Source: an uncultured Bacteroidota bacterium (GTDB taxonomy: Bacteria; Bacteroidota; Bacteroidia; Chitinophagales; Chitinophagaceae). From it: 64,000 nucleotides of DNA. The translations under genes were made by a program, and so were the position numbers. The stretch is taken from positions 34,786 to 98,785 of the forward strand of contig CAIJXT010000023.1 of the NCBI GenBank assembly GCA_903824665.1, read 5' to 3'. Position 1 is the first letter of the stretch; the number at the start of each line of letters is the position of its first letter. Below, piece by piece: positions 14,955 to 23,735 of this stretch. The notes beneath the pieces were generated by a model. It ran no database searches, was not told the origin of the DNA, and saw nothing but the letters and a program-made list of their open reading frames with translations.

Positions 14955-17708
14955 ATGAAAGATTTTTCTTACGTAACCGGTCCAACTCCGGCATATATTG
15001 AATCGCTTTACCAGGAATTCGCAAAGGACTCTACGCTTGTAGACCCTGAATGGAAGAAGTTTTTCGAAGGTTTTGACTTTGCAGTAACCAATGCCGTGGG
15101 CAGCAGCACTGCTGTGGCCGGCGCAGGCACCGCCACCAGCGGGGGGCAGCTGGAGAAAGAACTGGGCGTGTTTGAGCTGATAAGGGCTTACCGTAAGCGT
15201 GCACACCTTGCCGCCACCACCAACCCTATCAGAGCGCGTAAAGACCGCCACGCCCAACTGGAGCTGGAACGCTTCGGGCTGGGAGATGCCGATATGGATA
15301 CCAGCTTCTTTGCCGGCAGATTCATAGGCATGAAGGAAAGTAAGCTGCGCGATATTGTGGCGCGGCTGAAAATGCTGTATCTGGGCAATGTGGGTGTAGA
15401 GTTTACCTACATCAACGATACTGAAAAGTGCCACTGGGTGCAGAAAACATATGAAGACCTGATGAGTACGCCACTGTCTATACCACAGCGCAGGCGTATA
15501 CTGCAAAAGCTGAATGAGGGTGTGATCTTTGAGAAGTTTCTGAATACGAAATTTATAGGTCAGAAACGCTTTGGGCTGGAAGGAGGCGAGGCTACTATAG
15601 CTGCGCTGGATACCATGATCAACGATGCGGCAGATGCGGGTGTGCAGGAGGTGGTGATAGGTATGGCTCACCGTGGCCGCCTGAACGTGCTGGCCAACAC
15701 GCTGAAGAAAACCTATCAGCAGATCTTCTCTGAATTTGAAGGGAATATGCCCGAGGATATGACCATGGGCAGTGGCGATGTGAAGTATCACCTGGGTTTC
15801 CAGAGTGAGATTGTGACGCCGGCCGGGAAGACGATCAATGTGCAGCTGACACCTAACCCGTCGCATCTGGAGGCTGTGGACCCGGTGGTAGAGGGCTTTG
15901 CACGGGCCAAGGCCGATACGCTGTATAACAAAGAATACGATAAGGTACTGCCAATACTGATACATGGCGATGCCGCGGTGGCGGGTCAGGGGATCATATA
16001 CGAGCTGCTGCAGATGTCGAAGCTGGCAGGCTACTATACTGGCGGTACGATACACTATGTGATCAATAACCAGATAGGGTTCACTACCGACTTTGACGAT
16101 GCACGCTCTGCCGACTACTGCACGAGTGTAGCCTCGATGCTGCAATGCCCGGTAATGCACGTAAATGGTGACGATGCCGAAGCAGTGGTGAAATGCAGTA
16201 TGCTGGCGATGGCCTACCGCCAGAAGTACAACGAAGATATATTTATAGACATGGTGTGCTATCGCAAGCATGGGCACAATGAGGGCGATGAGCCTAAGTT
16301 TACCCAGCCACAGCTCTACGCACTGATAGACAAACACCTGAACCCACGCGAGGTATATACCCAATACCTGATGCAGCACGGCGAAGCCGACGCCCGTGAA
16401 CTGGCCAAAGAGATGGAGACCCTGTTTTGGGACGACCTGCAGCAGCGGCTGGACGAGGTAAAACAAAAACCCCTACCCTACAAATACCAGAAACCGGAGA
16501 TGTGGTGGAAGGAACTGGGCAAGGCGAAGAACGAGGACTTTGACACATCGCCCGAAACTGCGATTCAGGAGGCAGATTTCCGCAGGTACTTTGAAGCGCT
16601 GATGCAGTGGCCGGAAGGCTTCAGCCCGCTGAAGAAGGTGGAAAAACTGATACAGGACAAGATAAAACTTTTTGGCACTGACAGCAAGGTAGACTGGGCT
16701 ACGGGCGAGTTGCTGGCGTATGCCAGCCTGCTGGCAGACGGCAATGAGGTGCGCCTGAGCGGAGAGGACATCAAACGCGGCACCTTCTCTCACCGGCATG
16801 CAGTTATCTACGACCAAAACAACAATCAACCCTATAACAGGCTGAGCCGTCTGCAGGAAAAGCAGGGCTCATCGTACCTGTACAACTCGCTGCTGAGCGA
16901 GTATGCAGTACTGGGCTTTGAGTATGGGTATGCAATGGCCAACCCGCACAATCTGGTGATATGGGAAGCGCAGTATGGCGACTTTGTGAATGGTGCACAG
17001 ATCATCATAGACCAATACATAGCCAGTGCAGAGCAGAAATGGACCAATATGAACGGTCTGGTAATGCTGCTGCCTCATGGCTACGAAGGTGGTGGGCCGG
17101 AACACTCGAGCGCACGCCTGGAACGCTTTTTGCAGAATTGTGCTGAGCTGAATATGGTAGTAACCAATATCACTACAGCTGCCAACTTCTTCCATGCACT
17201 GCGCAGGCAGCTGGCATGGCAGTTCAGAAAGCCGCTGATCAACTTCTCGCCCAAGGCAAATCTGCGGCATGTACGCTCTTACTCCAATATAGGTGAGTTT
17301 ACTACAGGCGGATTTAAGGAAGTGATAGACGACCCAAATGTGAAATCGGCAGCGAAGGTGAAGCGAGTGTTGCTGTGCTCTGGTAAGATGTACTTTGACC
17401 TGAGTGAAAAACAACTTGCAGACAACCGCGAAGATGTAGCTATTGTGCGGCTGGAGCAGCTGTACCCCTTGCCATTGAAACAATTGCAGGCATTGCGTGC
17501 CAAGTACAAAAAAGCAGAGTGGGTTTGGGTGCAGGAAGAACCCCAGAATATGGGTGCGCTCTGGTACCTTAATATGCATCTGGCAGCAGCAGATCAGCCG
17601 TTTGCTATGCGGTATATCAGCAGGCCTGCAAGCGCATCTACAGCTACGGGCTTTGCCAAGAAACACATAGTTGAACAAAACAGCCTTGTAGAACAGGCTT
17701 TTGCCTGA
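14955..17708 (+). CDS. sucA: 2-oxoglutarate dehydrogenase E1 component
   Basis: 917 residues starting MKDFSYVTGPTPAYIESLYQEF at 14955; an in-frame extension to 14871 is less likely. The N-terminal E2-binding-like segment (TPAYIESLYQEFAKDSTLVDPEWKKFFEGF) is typical. The thiamine diphosphate enzyme core has VIGMAHRGRLNVLAN, the pocket HGDAAVAGQG, INNQIGFTT and the metal/TPP loop VNGDDAEAVVKC. The C-terminus reads RYISRPASASTATG as in other SucA proteins. It decarboxylates 2-oxoglutarate and passes the succinyl group to the lipoyl E2 (SucB) in the TCA cycle. The usual downstream sucB is absent: the next gene is convergent after 10 bases. Start region and length are normal for the family. Confidence 0.95.
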   Translation: MKDFSYVTGPTPAYIESLYQEFAKDSTLVDPEWKKFFEGFDFAVTNAVGSSTAVAGAGTATSGGQLEKELGVFELIRAYRKRAHLAATTNPIRARKDRHAQLELERFGLGDADMDTSFFAGRFIGMKESKLRDIVARLKMLYLGNVGVEFTYINDTEKCHWVQKTYEDLMSTPLSIPQRRRILQKLNEGVIFEKFLNTKFIGQKRFGLEGGEATIAALDTMINDAADAGVQEVVIGMAHRGRLNVLANTLKKTYQQIFSEFEGNMPEDMTMGSGDVKYHLGFQSEIVTPAGKTINVQLTPNPSHLEAVDPVVEGFARAKADTLYNKEYDKVLPILIHGDAAVAGQGIIYELLQMSKLAGYYTGGTIHYVINNQIGFTTDFDDARSADYCTSVASMLQCPVMHVNGDDAEAVVKCSMLAMAYRQKYNEDIFIDMVCYRKHGHNEGDEPKFTQPQLYALIDKHLNPREVYTQYLMQHGEADARELAKEMETLFWDDLQQRLDEVKQKPLPYKYQKPEMWWKELGKAKNEDFDTSPETAIQEADFRRYFEALMQWPEGFSPLKKVEKLIQDKIKLFGTDSKVDWATGELLAYASLLADGNEVRLSGEDIKRGTFSHRHAVIYDQNNNQPYNRLSRLQEKQGSSYLYNSLLSEYAVLGFEYGYAMANPHNLVIWEAQYGDFVNGAQIIIDQYIASAEQKWTNMNGLVMLLPHGYEGGGPEHSSARLERFLQNCAELNMVVTNITTAANFFHALRRQLAWQFRKPLINFSPKANLRHVRSYSNIGEFTTGGFKEVIDDPNVKSAAKVKRVLLCSGKMYFDLSEKQLADNREDVAIVRLEQLYPLPLKQLQALRAKYKKAEWVWVQEEPQNMGALWYLNMHLAAADQPFAMRYISRPASASTATGFAKKHIVEQNSLVEQAFA

Positions 17709-17718
17709 GGCAACGGGT

Positions 17719-18456
17719 TTATTTCACCTGTTGGTTGAGCCATTTGACGAGATCTGATACTACTTCCGACGAAATGGTATGTTCCATGCCTGTGTAGGTA
17801 TGCAGTTCAGGCTTCAGCCCAATGCTTTGGAGGTAGTCTGTAGCGTCTTTACCATCGGTATACGGAAGCACGCCATCGGCGGTGCCATGTGCCACAAAAA
17901 TACGAAGTCCTGCCAGTTCGGTCTTTGGCCTTATGAGGGGCTTGAGCGACTGCGGCAACAAGCCACTGAGTACTCCAATACCTTTGATGGTGCGGGGCGA
18001 TGTAAGTCCGGCCTCATAGCTCATGATGCCTCCCTGACTGAATCCCATCACAAAAACATTTGCTGGGTCGGCATGGTACTTAGCTACTACCTGGTCTACA
18101 AATCTGATGAGTAATTTGCGGCTGCTTTCGAGGTCTTCTTTGCGGCCGCTGTACTTGTTGCGTATAGATATATCACGTTCAAACCAACGAAACCCTGTTG
18201 CTGAAACCGGCTGGGGTGCACGTGCTGCCACTATCAGAAAATGAGCTGGCATAAAACGGCGCAGCTGAAACATGTTCTGCTCCTCGCCACCGTAGCCATG
18301 CAACATAATAAGTACTGGCGGTTTCCGGGTTTGAGCAGGCGGTTGCTGAACCACATACTTCAGTACAAGGTCATCTTCAACCTTTGCCGTCTGGGCAAAT
18401 GAACTAAAAACAAAAGAAAGGACAATAAATACCGACAAAAATGCGCGCCTGTTCAT
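17719..18456 (-). CDS. Exported alpha/beta hydrolase (phospholipase/carboxylesterase family)
   Basis: 245 residues with a signal peptide (MNRRAFLSVFIVLSFVFSSFAQ). The oxyanion region LHGYGGEEQN is at about 52, the nucleophile elbow GFSQGG gives Ser140, Asp194 lies in HGTADGVLP and His226 in GMEHTI, completing the catalytic triad. This is the LysoPLA/YpfH-type carboxylesterase fold acting on short acyl esters. The signal peptide suggests a periplasmic or outer-envelope location. The gene is convergent with sucA and has no operon partners. Confidence 0.85.
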   Translation of the reverse strand: MNRRAFLSVFIVLSFVFSSFAQTAKVEDDLVLKYVVQQPPAQTRKPPVLIMLHGYGGEEQNMFQLRRFMPAHFLIVAARAPQPVSATGFRWFERDISIRNKYSGRKEDLESSRKLLIRFVDQVVAKYHADPANVFVMGFSQGGIMSYEAGLTSPRTIKGIGVLSGLLPQSLKPLIRPKTELAGLRIFVAHGTADGVLPYTDGKDATDYLQSIGLKPELHTYTGMEHTISSEVVSDLVKWLNQQVK

Positions 18457-18527
18457 ACAACTAAGGTAGGAACTTTAGCGATATAGGGCAACACAGATCA
18501 AGGACCATTACAGCCAAGCAATACAGA

Positions 18528-19616
18528 CTACTTGTATACTGTGCCCTTGAGGTTGGTATGCGTGAGCAGCGGGCTGGCGATAAGCGAATCCACTGTCTTA
18601 TCAGTAATGGTGATCTTGCCGGTACGCATAGCACGGGATGTAAACAATCCGAGCACGTCTTCGCCCTTGATATTGGTGTATACTGGTGCTATTTCGCTGC
18701 CTGTAAGGCCATTGCCCTGAGTAAGTGTGGCCTGGCGGTACCTGAAGTAGTCTGGAGTACTGAGGTAAACCGAGATATCGCACCTGTCGATCAGGCGAAC
18801 CACATTGGCAGGGGCAGCGCCCATACCAGTGCTCAGTGCGCCATACAATGCGGTATTCTCAATCTTGTACTCAAAAGATGTACCATTGAACGGCAGGAAA
18901 CCCGCATCATAGTCGTAATAACGAACGGTGTGTGCCTTGGTAACAATGTCAGAATCGTGCCAGTTGAAACGGATAATAGCCTGTGCAATGTTTGTAGGGC
19001 TGATGAGACCATTGTAGCCAAAGTTGTTTTCAGGTGTATACCTGCCATCTATAGTGAAGTACCTTTTGGCCAGTACAGAGTAGAAGCTCATGCCATCAAT
19101 ATTCAGCAGATTGTCATCAATCACGGGTACGAAGAACTCTGGTTTGTTGCTGCTCACGATCATCGCATCGGAAGAGTCTGTTACGCCGGTTTTGAGGTTT
19201 GTGATCTTTAGGCGATATACGTACTTCGGATCGAGTGCGTTAGTGAATTTGTAAGCGTAGTTGGGTGCATTAAAAAAGGTACCGGGCTGTTTTGGGTAAC
19301 CCTCGGCGGTGAGATCTACCCTGTTGAGGTGAATAGAGTCGAAATACAAATTGCCTCCAAGGGTGCGGTAGCGCTCAATGCGGACATTGATATTGGAAAA
19401 GAAGTTTGAATCGGCGTTTTGAGCCATGCTCACGGCACTTTTTTCCTGATCCAGAAACGCTTTTTGAATACGGACATAGTGCGCGGTATCATTCATATCG
19501 AGAAAGCCATACACGACGGTGATGTCTTTGTAGGGTGCGGCTACGTCAAATTTTTCGGAGCAAGCTGAAAAAAGCATAACAGATGCTGCGGACAGGAGTA
19601 GTATTATTTTTTTCAT
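18528..19616 (-). CDS. Outer-envelope lipoprotein of unknown function
   Basis: 362 residues. The signal peptide ends in a lipobox, LFSAC, with the lipidated Cys at about 19, followed by SEKFD. The mature part is beta-rich: YKDITVVYGFLDMNDTAHYVRIQKAFLD, then YAYKFTNALDPKYVYRLKITN and a C-terminal GLFTSRAMRT. The layout recalls DUF4249-type lipoproteins often linked to TonB receptors, but I do not recognise it with confidence, and no receptor gene is adjacent. It stands alone between the esterase and the divergent BlaI-type regulator. Confidence 0.7.
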   Translation of the reverse strand: MKKIILLLSAASVMLFSACSEKFDVAAPYKDITVVYGFLDMNDTAHYVRIQKAFLDQEKSAVSMAQNADSNFFSNINVRIERYRTLGGNLYFDSIHLNRVDLTAEGYPKQPGTFFNAPNYAYKFTNALDPKYVYRLKITNLKTGVTDSSDAMIVSSNKPEFFVPVIDDNLLNIDGMSFYSVLAKRYFTIDGRYTPENNFGYNGLISPTNIAQAIIRFNWHDSDIVTKAHTVRYYDYDAGFLPFNGTSFEYKIENTALYGALSTGMGAAPANVVRLIDRCDISVYLSTPDYFRYRQATLTQGNGLTGSEIAPVYTNIKGEDVLGLFTSRAMRTGKITITDKTVDSLIASPLLTHTNLKGTVYK

Positions 19617-19794
19617 TTATTGAAGTGCTGATAAAGCGAACAAAGATAACAGATTAGTTGATAACTGTTTTGGCGGCGAAATGGGGATATGAAAAAGATA
19701 AGTTAAAAAAAGAGCGGAACGCATATAAATACCTGCTGGTTGCATTAAATAAGTTGTACGCGATTCGTTCCAACAAACCCTGTGAAAAAAAATC

Positions 19795-19850
19795 TACTAA
19801 TTTTTTAGTTTTAAAACTAATTGTTTAGTAGCTTTACTAAAAACTTAGTA
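19795..19850 (+). promoter_or_regulatory. Array of ACTAA/TTAGT palindromes upstream of blaI-like gene
   Basis: Four overlapping inverted repeats precede the regulator: ACTAA-tttt-TTAGT (19796-19809), TTAGTTTTAAAACTAA (19805-19820, perfect), TTTAGTA-gctt-TACTAAA (19824-19841) and TACTAA-aaac-TTAGTA (19835-19850). The last ends seven bases before the ATG. BlaI/MecI repressors bind short dyads of this kind (TACA-TGTA in Staphylococcus), so this is a strong candidate autoregulatory operator. It also covers a promoter-like TAGCTTTA. Confidence 0.65.
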
Positions 19851-19856
19851 ATAACA

Positions 19857-20237
19857 ATGAAAGCGAATTACAAACCACTGACAAAAGCCGAAGAAGAGAT
19901 CATGCAAATATTATGGCGGCTGGAAAAAGCGTTTATTAAACAAATAGTAGATGAAATGCCAGAACCTAAACCACACTACAACACTGTGAGTACCATAGTG
20001 AAGATACTAGCAGACAAGGGCATAGTAGGAAGTGAGCCACTGGGCAATGCACACCGATATTACCCACTGGTACAAAAAGACGACTACAGCCGGAATACAA
20101 TGAAGCAATTTGTATCGAAATACTTCGAGGGGTCTTACAGTGCGATGTTTTCATTCTTCGCCAAGGACAATGACATCAGTGTAAAGGAACTGGAGGACAT
20201 CGTAAAACAACTTAAAAACGAGGAAACAAAAAAATAG
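19857..20237 (+). CDS. BlaI/MecI-type transcriptional repressor
   Basis: 126 residues from the ATG at 19857. The winged-helix domain reads LTKAEEEIMQILWRLEKAFIKQIVD and HYNTVSTIVKILADKGIV, the classical BlaI/MecI/CopY signature, followed by HRYYPLVQKDDY and a helical dimerisation tail. Family members bind dyad operators as dimers and are removed by proteolysis triggered by a partner membrane metalloprotease. That partner is the next gene, three bases downstream. The target is probably this operon itself, through the ACTAA/TTAGT array upstream, plus unlinked genes. Beta-lactam sensing cannot be concluded. Confidence 0.92.
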   Translation: MKANYKPLTKAEEEIMQILWRLEKAFIKQIVDEMPEPKPHYNTVSTIVKILADKGIVGSEPLGNAHRYYPLVQKDDYSRNTMKQFVSKYFEGSYSAMFSFFAKDNDISVKELEDIVKQLKNEETKK

Positions 20238-20240
20238 ACT

Positions 20241-21437
20241 ATGATCTACCTGTTGCAATATACACTGTACACAATGCTGCTGTATGCGCTGTACCATATA
20301 CTGCTGCGCAATCATGCCACACATGCCTGGAACCGGGGTTACCTGCTGCTTTGCGCAATGCTGCCAATAGTGCTGCCGATGATACAGCTACCCGGATTAG
20401 CCAACACACTACCGTCAACAATAGGCGCGATCGCCAACCTGCCGGGTGTTACTATTTCGGCATGGGGAGGCAGCCAACAAGACGCTAACGGAATATACGA
20501 AATACTGGCTGCAGCTTATGTGGTCGTGGCTGTGGTGTTGTTTATGCTTCCGGGTATACAACTGTTCAGGATGTGGCGGCGAATCAGCAGGTTAGCACCG
20601 GCACAATTTGAAAATGGCGTACGGATCGTGACCAATAGCGGCATGGGACCGGGCAGCTTTGGAAACCTGATATTTTTTCCGGGAGACACCATCAGCGACG
20701 CTATACTGGCCCATGAGCGGGCGCATGTGCGACTGCGTCATAGCATTGACGTAGTGCTGATGCGTATACTACAGTGCGTGTTCTGGCCCAACTTCATGCT
20801 CTATGTTATAGCGCGCGAGCTACGAACCGTACACGAATTTGAGGCGGACAGCCGGGCATGCACCTCGCGTCAGGAATATATGCAGGCAATGCTGAACACA
20901 GCCTTTAACACCCGTAACTTCTCTCTAACGCATACATTTTTTCATCACCCAATAAAACGTCGAATCGTTATGTTGCAACAAACACAGCAAAGCCGCAGCA
21001 TGCTGCGCACGATTACTATCCGGTCGGGCATTGCCACCGCACTATTAACAGCTACCGTGATCTGCTCACAAAGCTGCACCCAAAATCCTGCAGCGCCGGC
21101 AGCCGCAGCCGCAGCCGCAGCCAGTGAGAAAAAAGTTCTGAAAACGGCCGAGCAAATGCCTCAGCCCACCTTTGATCTGCCTGATTTTCTGGGCAAAAAC
21201 ATAGTCTATCCGCAAGTTGCAAAAGAGAAGAAAATCGAGGGAAAAGTGGTTGTACGGTTTGTGGTAGACGATGAGGGAAATGTAAAGGACCCGTTTATTG
21301 TCAAATCGCCGGACACCCTACTATCGGCAGAAGTGCTACGGGTGGTAAAACTGATGCCGAAATGGAAACCCGGCATGCAGGGCAACGAAGCCGTGTGTGT
21401 GTTGGCGGCAGTGCCAGTTTCCTTTAAGCTGGACTAA
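20241..21437 (+). CDS. BlaR1/MecR1-like M56 metalloprotease sensor with C-terminal TonB domain
   Basis: 398 residues. Three N-terminal hydrophobic helices precede the cytosolic zinc protease with HERAH (158-162) and a downstream Glu in HEFEADSRA, then a further hydrophobic segment near 265-285. A linker of alanines (AAPAAAAAAAAS) leads to a TonB-type C-terminal domain (YPQVAKEKKIEGKVVVRF ... MPKWKPGMQG). In place of the penicillin-binding sensor of BlaR1, Bacteroidota proteins of this type carry TonB-like domains. The inferred role is to sense an envelope state and cleave the BlaI-like repressor. The alanine linker is encoded by about four GCAGCC hexamers (near 21100-21123), which could vary in number. 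The gene ends at a hairpin. Confidence 0.88.
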   Translation: MIYLLQYTLYTMLLYALYHILLRNHATHAWNRGYLLLCAMLPIVLPMIQLPGLANTLPSTIGAIANLPGVTISAWGGSQQDANGIYEILAAAYVVVAVVLFMLPGIQLFRMWRRISRLAPAQFENGVRIVTNSGMGPGSFGNLIFFPGDTISDAILAHERAHVRLRHSIDVVLMRILQCVFWPNFMLYVIARELRTVHEFEADSRACTSRQEYMQAMLNTAFNTRNFSLTHTFFHHPIKRRIVMLQQTQQSRSMLRTITIRSGIATALLTATVICSQSCTQNPAAPAAAAAAAASEKKVLKTAEQMPQPTFDLPDFLGKNIVYPQVAKEKKIEGKVVVRFVVDDEGNVKDPFIVKSPDTLLSAEVLRVVKLMPKWKPGMQGNEAVCVLAAVPVSFKLD

Positions 21438-21441
21438 AAGT

Positions 21442-21474
21442 AATGCGCGCTGCCAGGGACGGGCAGCGCGCATT
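21442..21474. terminator. Hairpin between convergent genes
   Basis: AATGCGCGCTGCC-agggacg-GGCAGCGCGCATT, a 13-bp perfect stem between the M56 gene and the NHL-repeat gene. T-runs are weak (ACTTTT on the minus side), but the position fits a shared terminator. Confidence 0.65.
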
Positions 21475-21495
21475 GCACACAATATCCTTTCCAAA

Positions 21496-23538
21496 TTATT
21501 TTTTCACCAACTTATGTACGCTCGTTCCGGCAGTACCGCTAAGCGTAACGTAATACATGCCAGCAGGAAGTGCTTTCACATTCACTTTGATCTGTGGTTC
21601 GTCGAAATGCTGTGTAATGAGTACCTGACCCAGGGTATTGCCAATAGACAAACTCTGGTAAGTACCCAGTGGAGCTGTGATAGTCAATTCGTCGGACGCT
21701 GGGTTGGGGAACACACTAACTGCATAGCTGCCTGCCACAGTGCCCAAACCCGTAGGTGGCGGTGGCGCTGCTGTAACCGTAAATACTGAGGACTCAAAAC
21801 AGTTGGTAGGCATCATGTAATAAATTGTGGTGGTGCCAGGTGTAAGGGCCGAAACATTGCCGGTAGCGTCTACACTTGCAACAGTGGGTATACTGCTGCT
21901 CCACGCACCGCCTGGAAGAGTATTGGTCAGCAGGCTGCCTGCACCAACCTGTGCGGTCATTGTTCCCGAAATTGCCGACGGCATTTCGTTGACGGTGACA
22001 GATGTACCGGCATAACATACATCAGACACCTTGTAGGTAACAGACGCTATGCCCGGAGATACCCCTGTAAGCACACCTGTAAATGAATCGATGGTTGCTG
22101 TACCACTGGCAAGCCATATACCGCCGGTTGTAGTATTGGACAGAAATATCTGCCGGCCAGCGCACACCTCAAACAGCTCTGAAATCACCTCGCCTACAGG
22201 CGGATTGACGGTAACAACAATAGTGGTAGGACATGAAGACCATGCCGGATAATGGTAATTGACATAAGCCAATCCAGGTGCAAGTCCGGATACAATTCCG
22301 GTAGATGCATCGACACCTATGATGACAGAACCGGCCAGCCAGGCTCCGGGACCAGTTGCTGCGGTGAGCATGATACTGTTGCCAACACAAAATGGCGGAT
22401 TGCCGGATATCACCACCGGCGGATCGGGGGTGGTAACACCCATCATACGGCGCACCTGATTGTGCTGATCCTGATTGGTGAAAACTAGCTTTCCGCCATC
22501 GCAGTCGCCAATAGTGCAGAAAAATTCGGGATGAATAAATGAGGCCAGAGCAGGAGCGCCCTCGGCAGTGACGGTGTCTCCCCCACCCTTGGTTTCGATA
22601 AGGCCGGTTGAAGAGTTTACTTTTCTGATACGGTTATTGCCGTTGTCGGCAATGATGAGATTGTTTTTCATATCGAATGCAAGCCCTACCGGATGCCAGA
22701 TACCGGCTGCGGTTGCGGGGCCACCATCGCCAGAAAGGGTAGCGGTACCATTACCCACTACAGTGGTAATGATACCTGTTGTAACTGCTATTTTGCGAAT
22801 ACGGTTGTTTCCTTTGTCGGCGAGGTAAAGATTACCTGCAGTATCAGCTACCATGCCTGCCGCATCAGCACTGATCTGGGCAGCAGTGGCTGGGCCACCA
22901 TCGCCTGAAAAACCACCCGTACTGGTGCCTGCAAACGTAGTGATATTGCCAGTGAGGTAGCTGACGCGCCTTATTTTGCCATCGCCTACAATGTATAGAT
23001 CACCATACACTGCCGGATGGATGAATACATTTATGGGGTTCTTAATCTCAGCTGCAGTAGCCGGACCTCCGTCGCCCGTATAACCTGCAGCACCCGTGCC
23101 TGCAACCGTGGTGATGATGCCGGTGGATACGGTGATTTTGCGTACGCGATTGTTGTCGCGGTCGGCAAAGTAAATATTACCGGGATTGTCTGTGCATACC
23201 CCAAACGGCGCATTGATCATGGCTGCTGTTGCGGGGCCTCCATCGCCCGAATAGCCTGCTACACCTGTACCGGCTGCCGTAGAAATATTGAGCGTGGTGT
23301 TATGAATGCGCCTGATGCGGTTATTGCCCATATCGGCAATGAGGATATTACCCCATGCGTCGGCAGCGACACCTTCAGTGTGCGACAGATTTGCATACAA
23401 CGCATTGCCACCATCGCCCGAAAAGCCATCGGTTTTGGATATGTTGGCCAGCGTGAAAAGGGTGCATTGTGCGCTGCTTCTGAGAGCTGCAAACCCACTG
23501 GCTGCAGCTAAAAAGGATATGATCAGATATTTCCTCAT
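21496..23538 (-). CDS. Secreted NHL-repeat protein with Ig-like modules and T9SS type A sorting domain
   Basis: 680 residues from the ATG at 23538, which opens a signal peptide (MRKYLIISFLAAASGFAALRSSAQ). Residues ~30-370 contain about six NHL-type repeats, each with FSGDGGPATAA and (N)NRIRKI, forming a beta-propeller. Residues ~385-600 hold two or three bacterial Ig-like (BIG2-like) modules with GG.W.SG or GGAWSSS and TPGTTTIYY. The last ~75 residues (VFPNPASDELTITAPLGTYQSL ... GMYYVTLSG) are a T9SS type A sorting domain. It should be carried to the surface or released by the type IX system. Function is unknown; the propeller could bind sugar or protein. Convergent with the M56 gene. Confidence 0.88.
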   Translation of the reverse strand: MRKYLIISFLAAASGFAALRSSAQCTLFTLANISKTDGFSGDGGNALYANLSHTEGVAADAWGNILIADMGNNRIRRIHNTTLNISTAAGTGVAGYSGDGGPATAAMINAPFGVCTDNPGNIYFADRDNNRVRKITVSTGIITTVAGTGAAGYTGDGGPATAAEIKNPINVFIHPAVYGDLYIVGDGKIRRVSYLTGNITTFAGTSTGGFSGDGGPATAAQISADAAGMVADTAGNLYLADKGNNRIRKIAVTTGIITTVVGNGTATLSGDGGPATAAGIWHPVGLAFDMKNNLIIADNGNNRIRKVNSSTGLIETKGGGDTVTAEGAPALASFIHPEFFCTIGDCDGGKLVFTNQDQHNQVRRMMGVTTPDPPVVISGNPPFCVGNSIMLTAATGPGAWLAGSVIIGVDASTGIVSGLAPGLAYVNYHYPAWSSCPTTIVVTVNPPVGEVISELFEVCAGRQIFLSNTTTGGIWLASGTATIDSFTGVLTGVSPGIASVTYKVSDVCYAGTSVTVNEMPSAISGTMTAQVGAGSLLTNTLPGGAWSSSIPTVASVDATGNVSALTPGTTTIYYMMPTNCFESSVFTVTAAPPPPTGLGTVAGSYAVSVFPNPASDELTITAPLGTYQSLSIGNTLGQVLITQHFDEPQIKVNVKALPAGMYYVTLSGTAGTSVHKLVKK

Positions 23539-23735
23539 AAGGCCTTTATTGGTGTATTGTAATGAATGTATCACCCTATCTCTTCACAGTATAAAAATAT
23601 GCCTTTTTTGTTGATACATGCAATATGATTATATCACAATATATAAAGCACTTTAAACCACATATAATCCAAAACTCTTATAAACTATTGGTTAAACTTT
23701 TTTTTCGTTGCCAGGAATAAAGCGCAACATGAAAA

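Noticed and set aside
14910..16466. 518-codon open frame antisense to sucA
   Set aside because: It lies wholly opposite a certain gene, has a His/Val/Leu/Gln-rich composition typical of a reverse-complement shadow, and no domain-like features.
19857..21437. Beta-lactam resistance operon
   Set aside because: The regulator and M56 sensor are BlaI/BlaR1-like, but there is no beta-lactamase or PBP gene and no penicillin-binding sensor domain.
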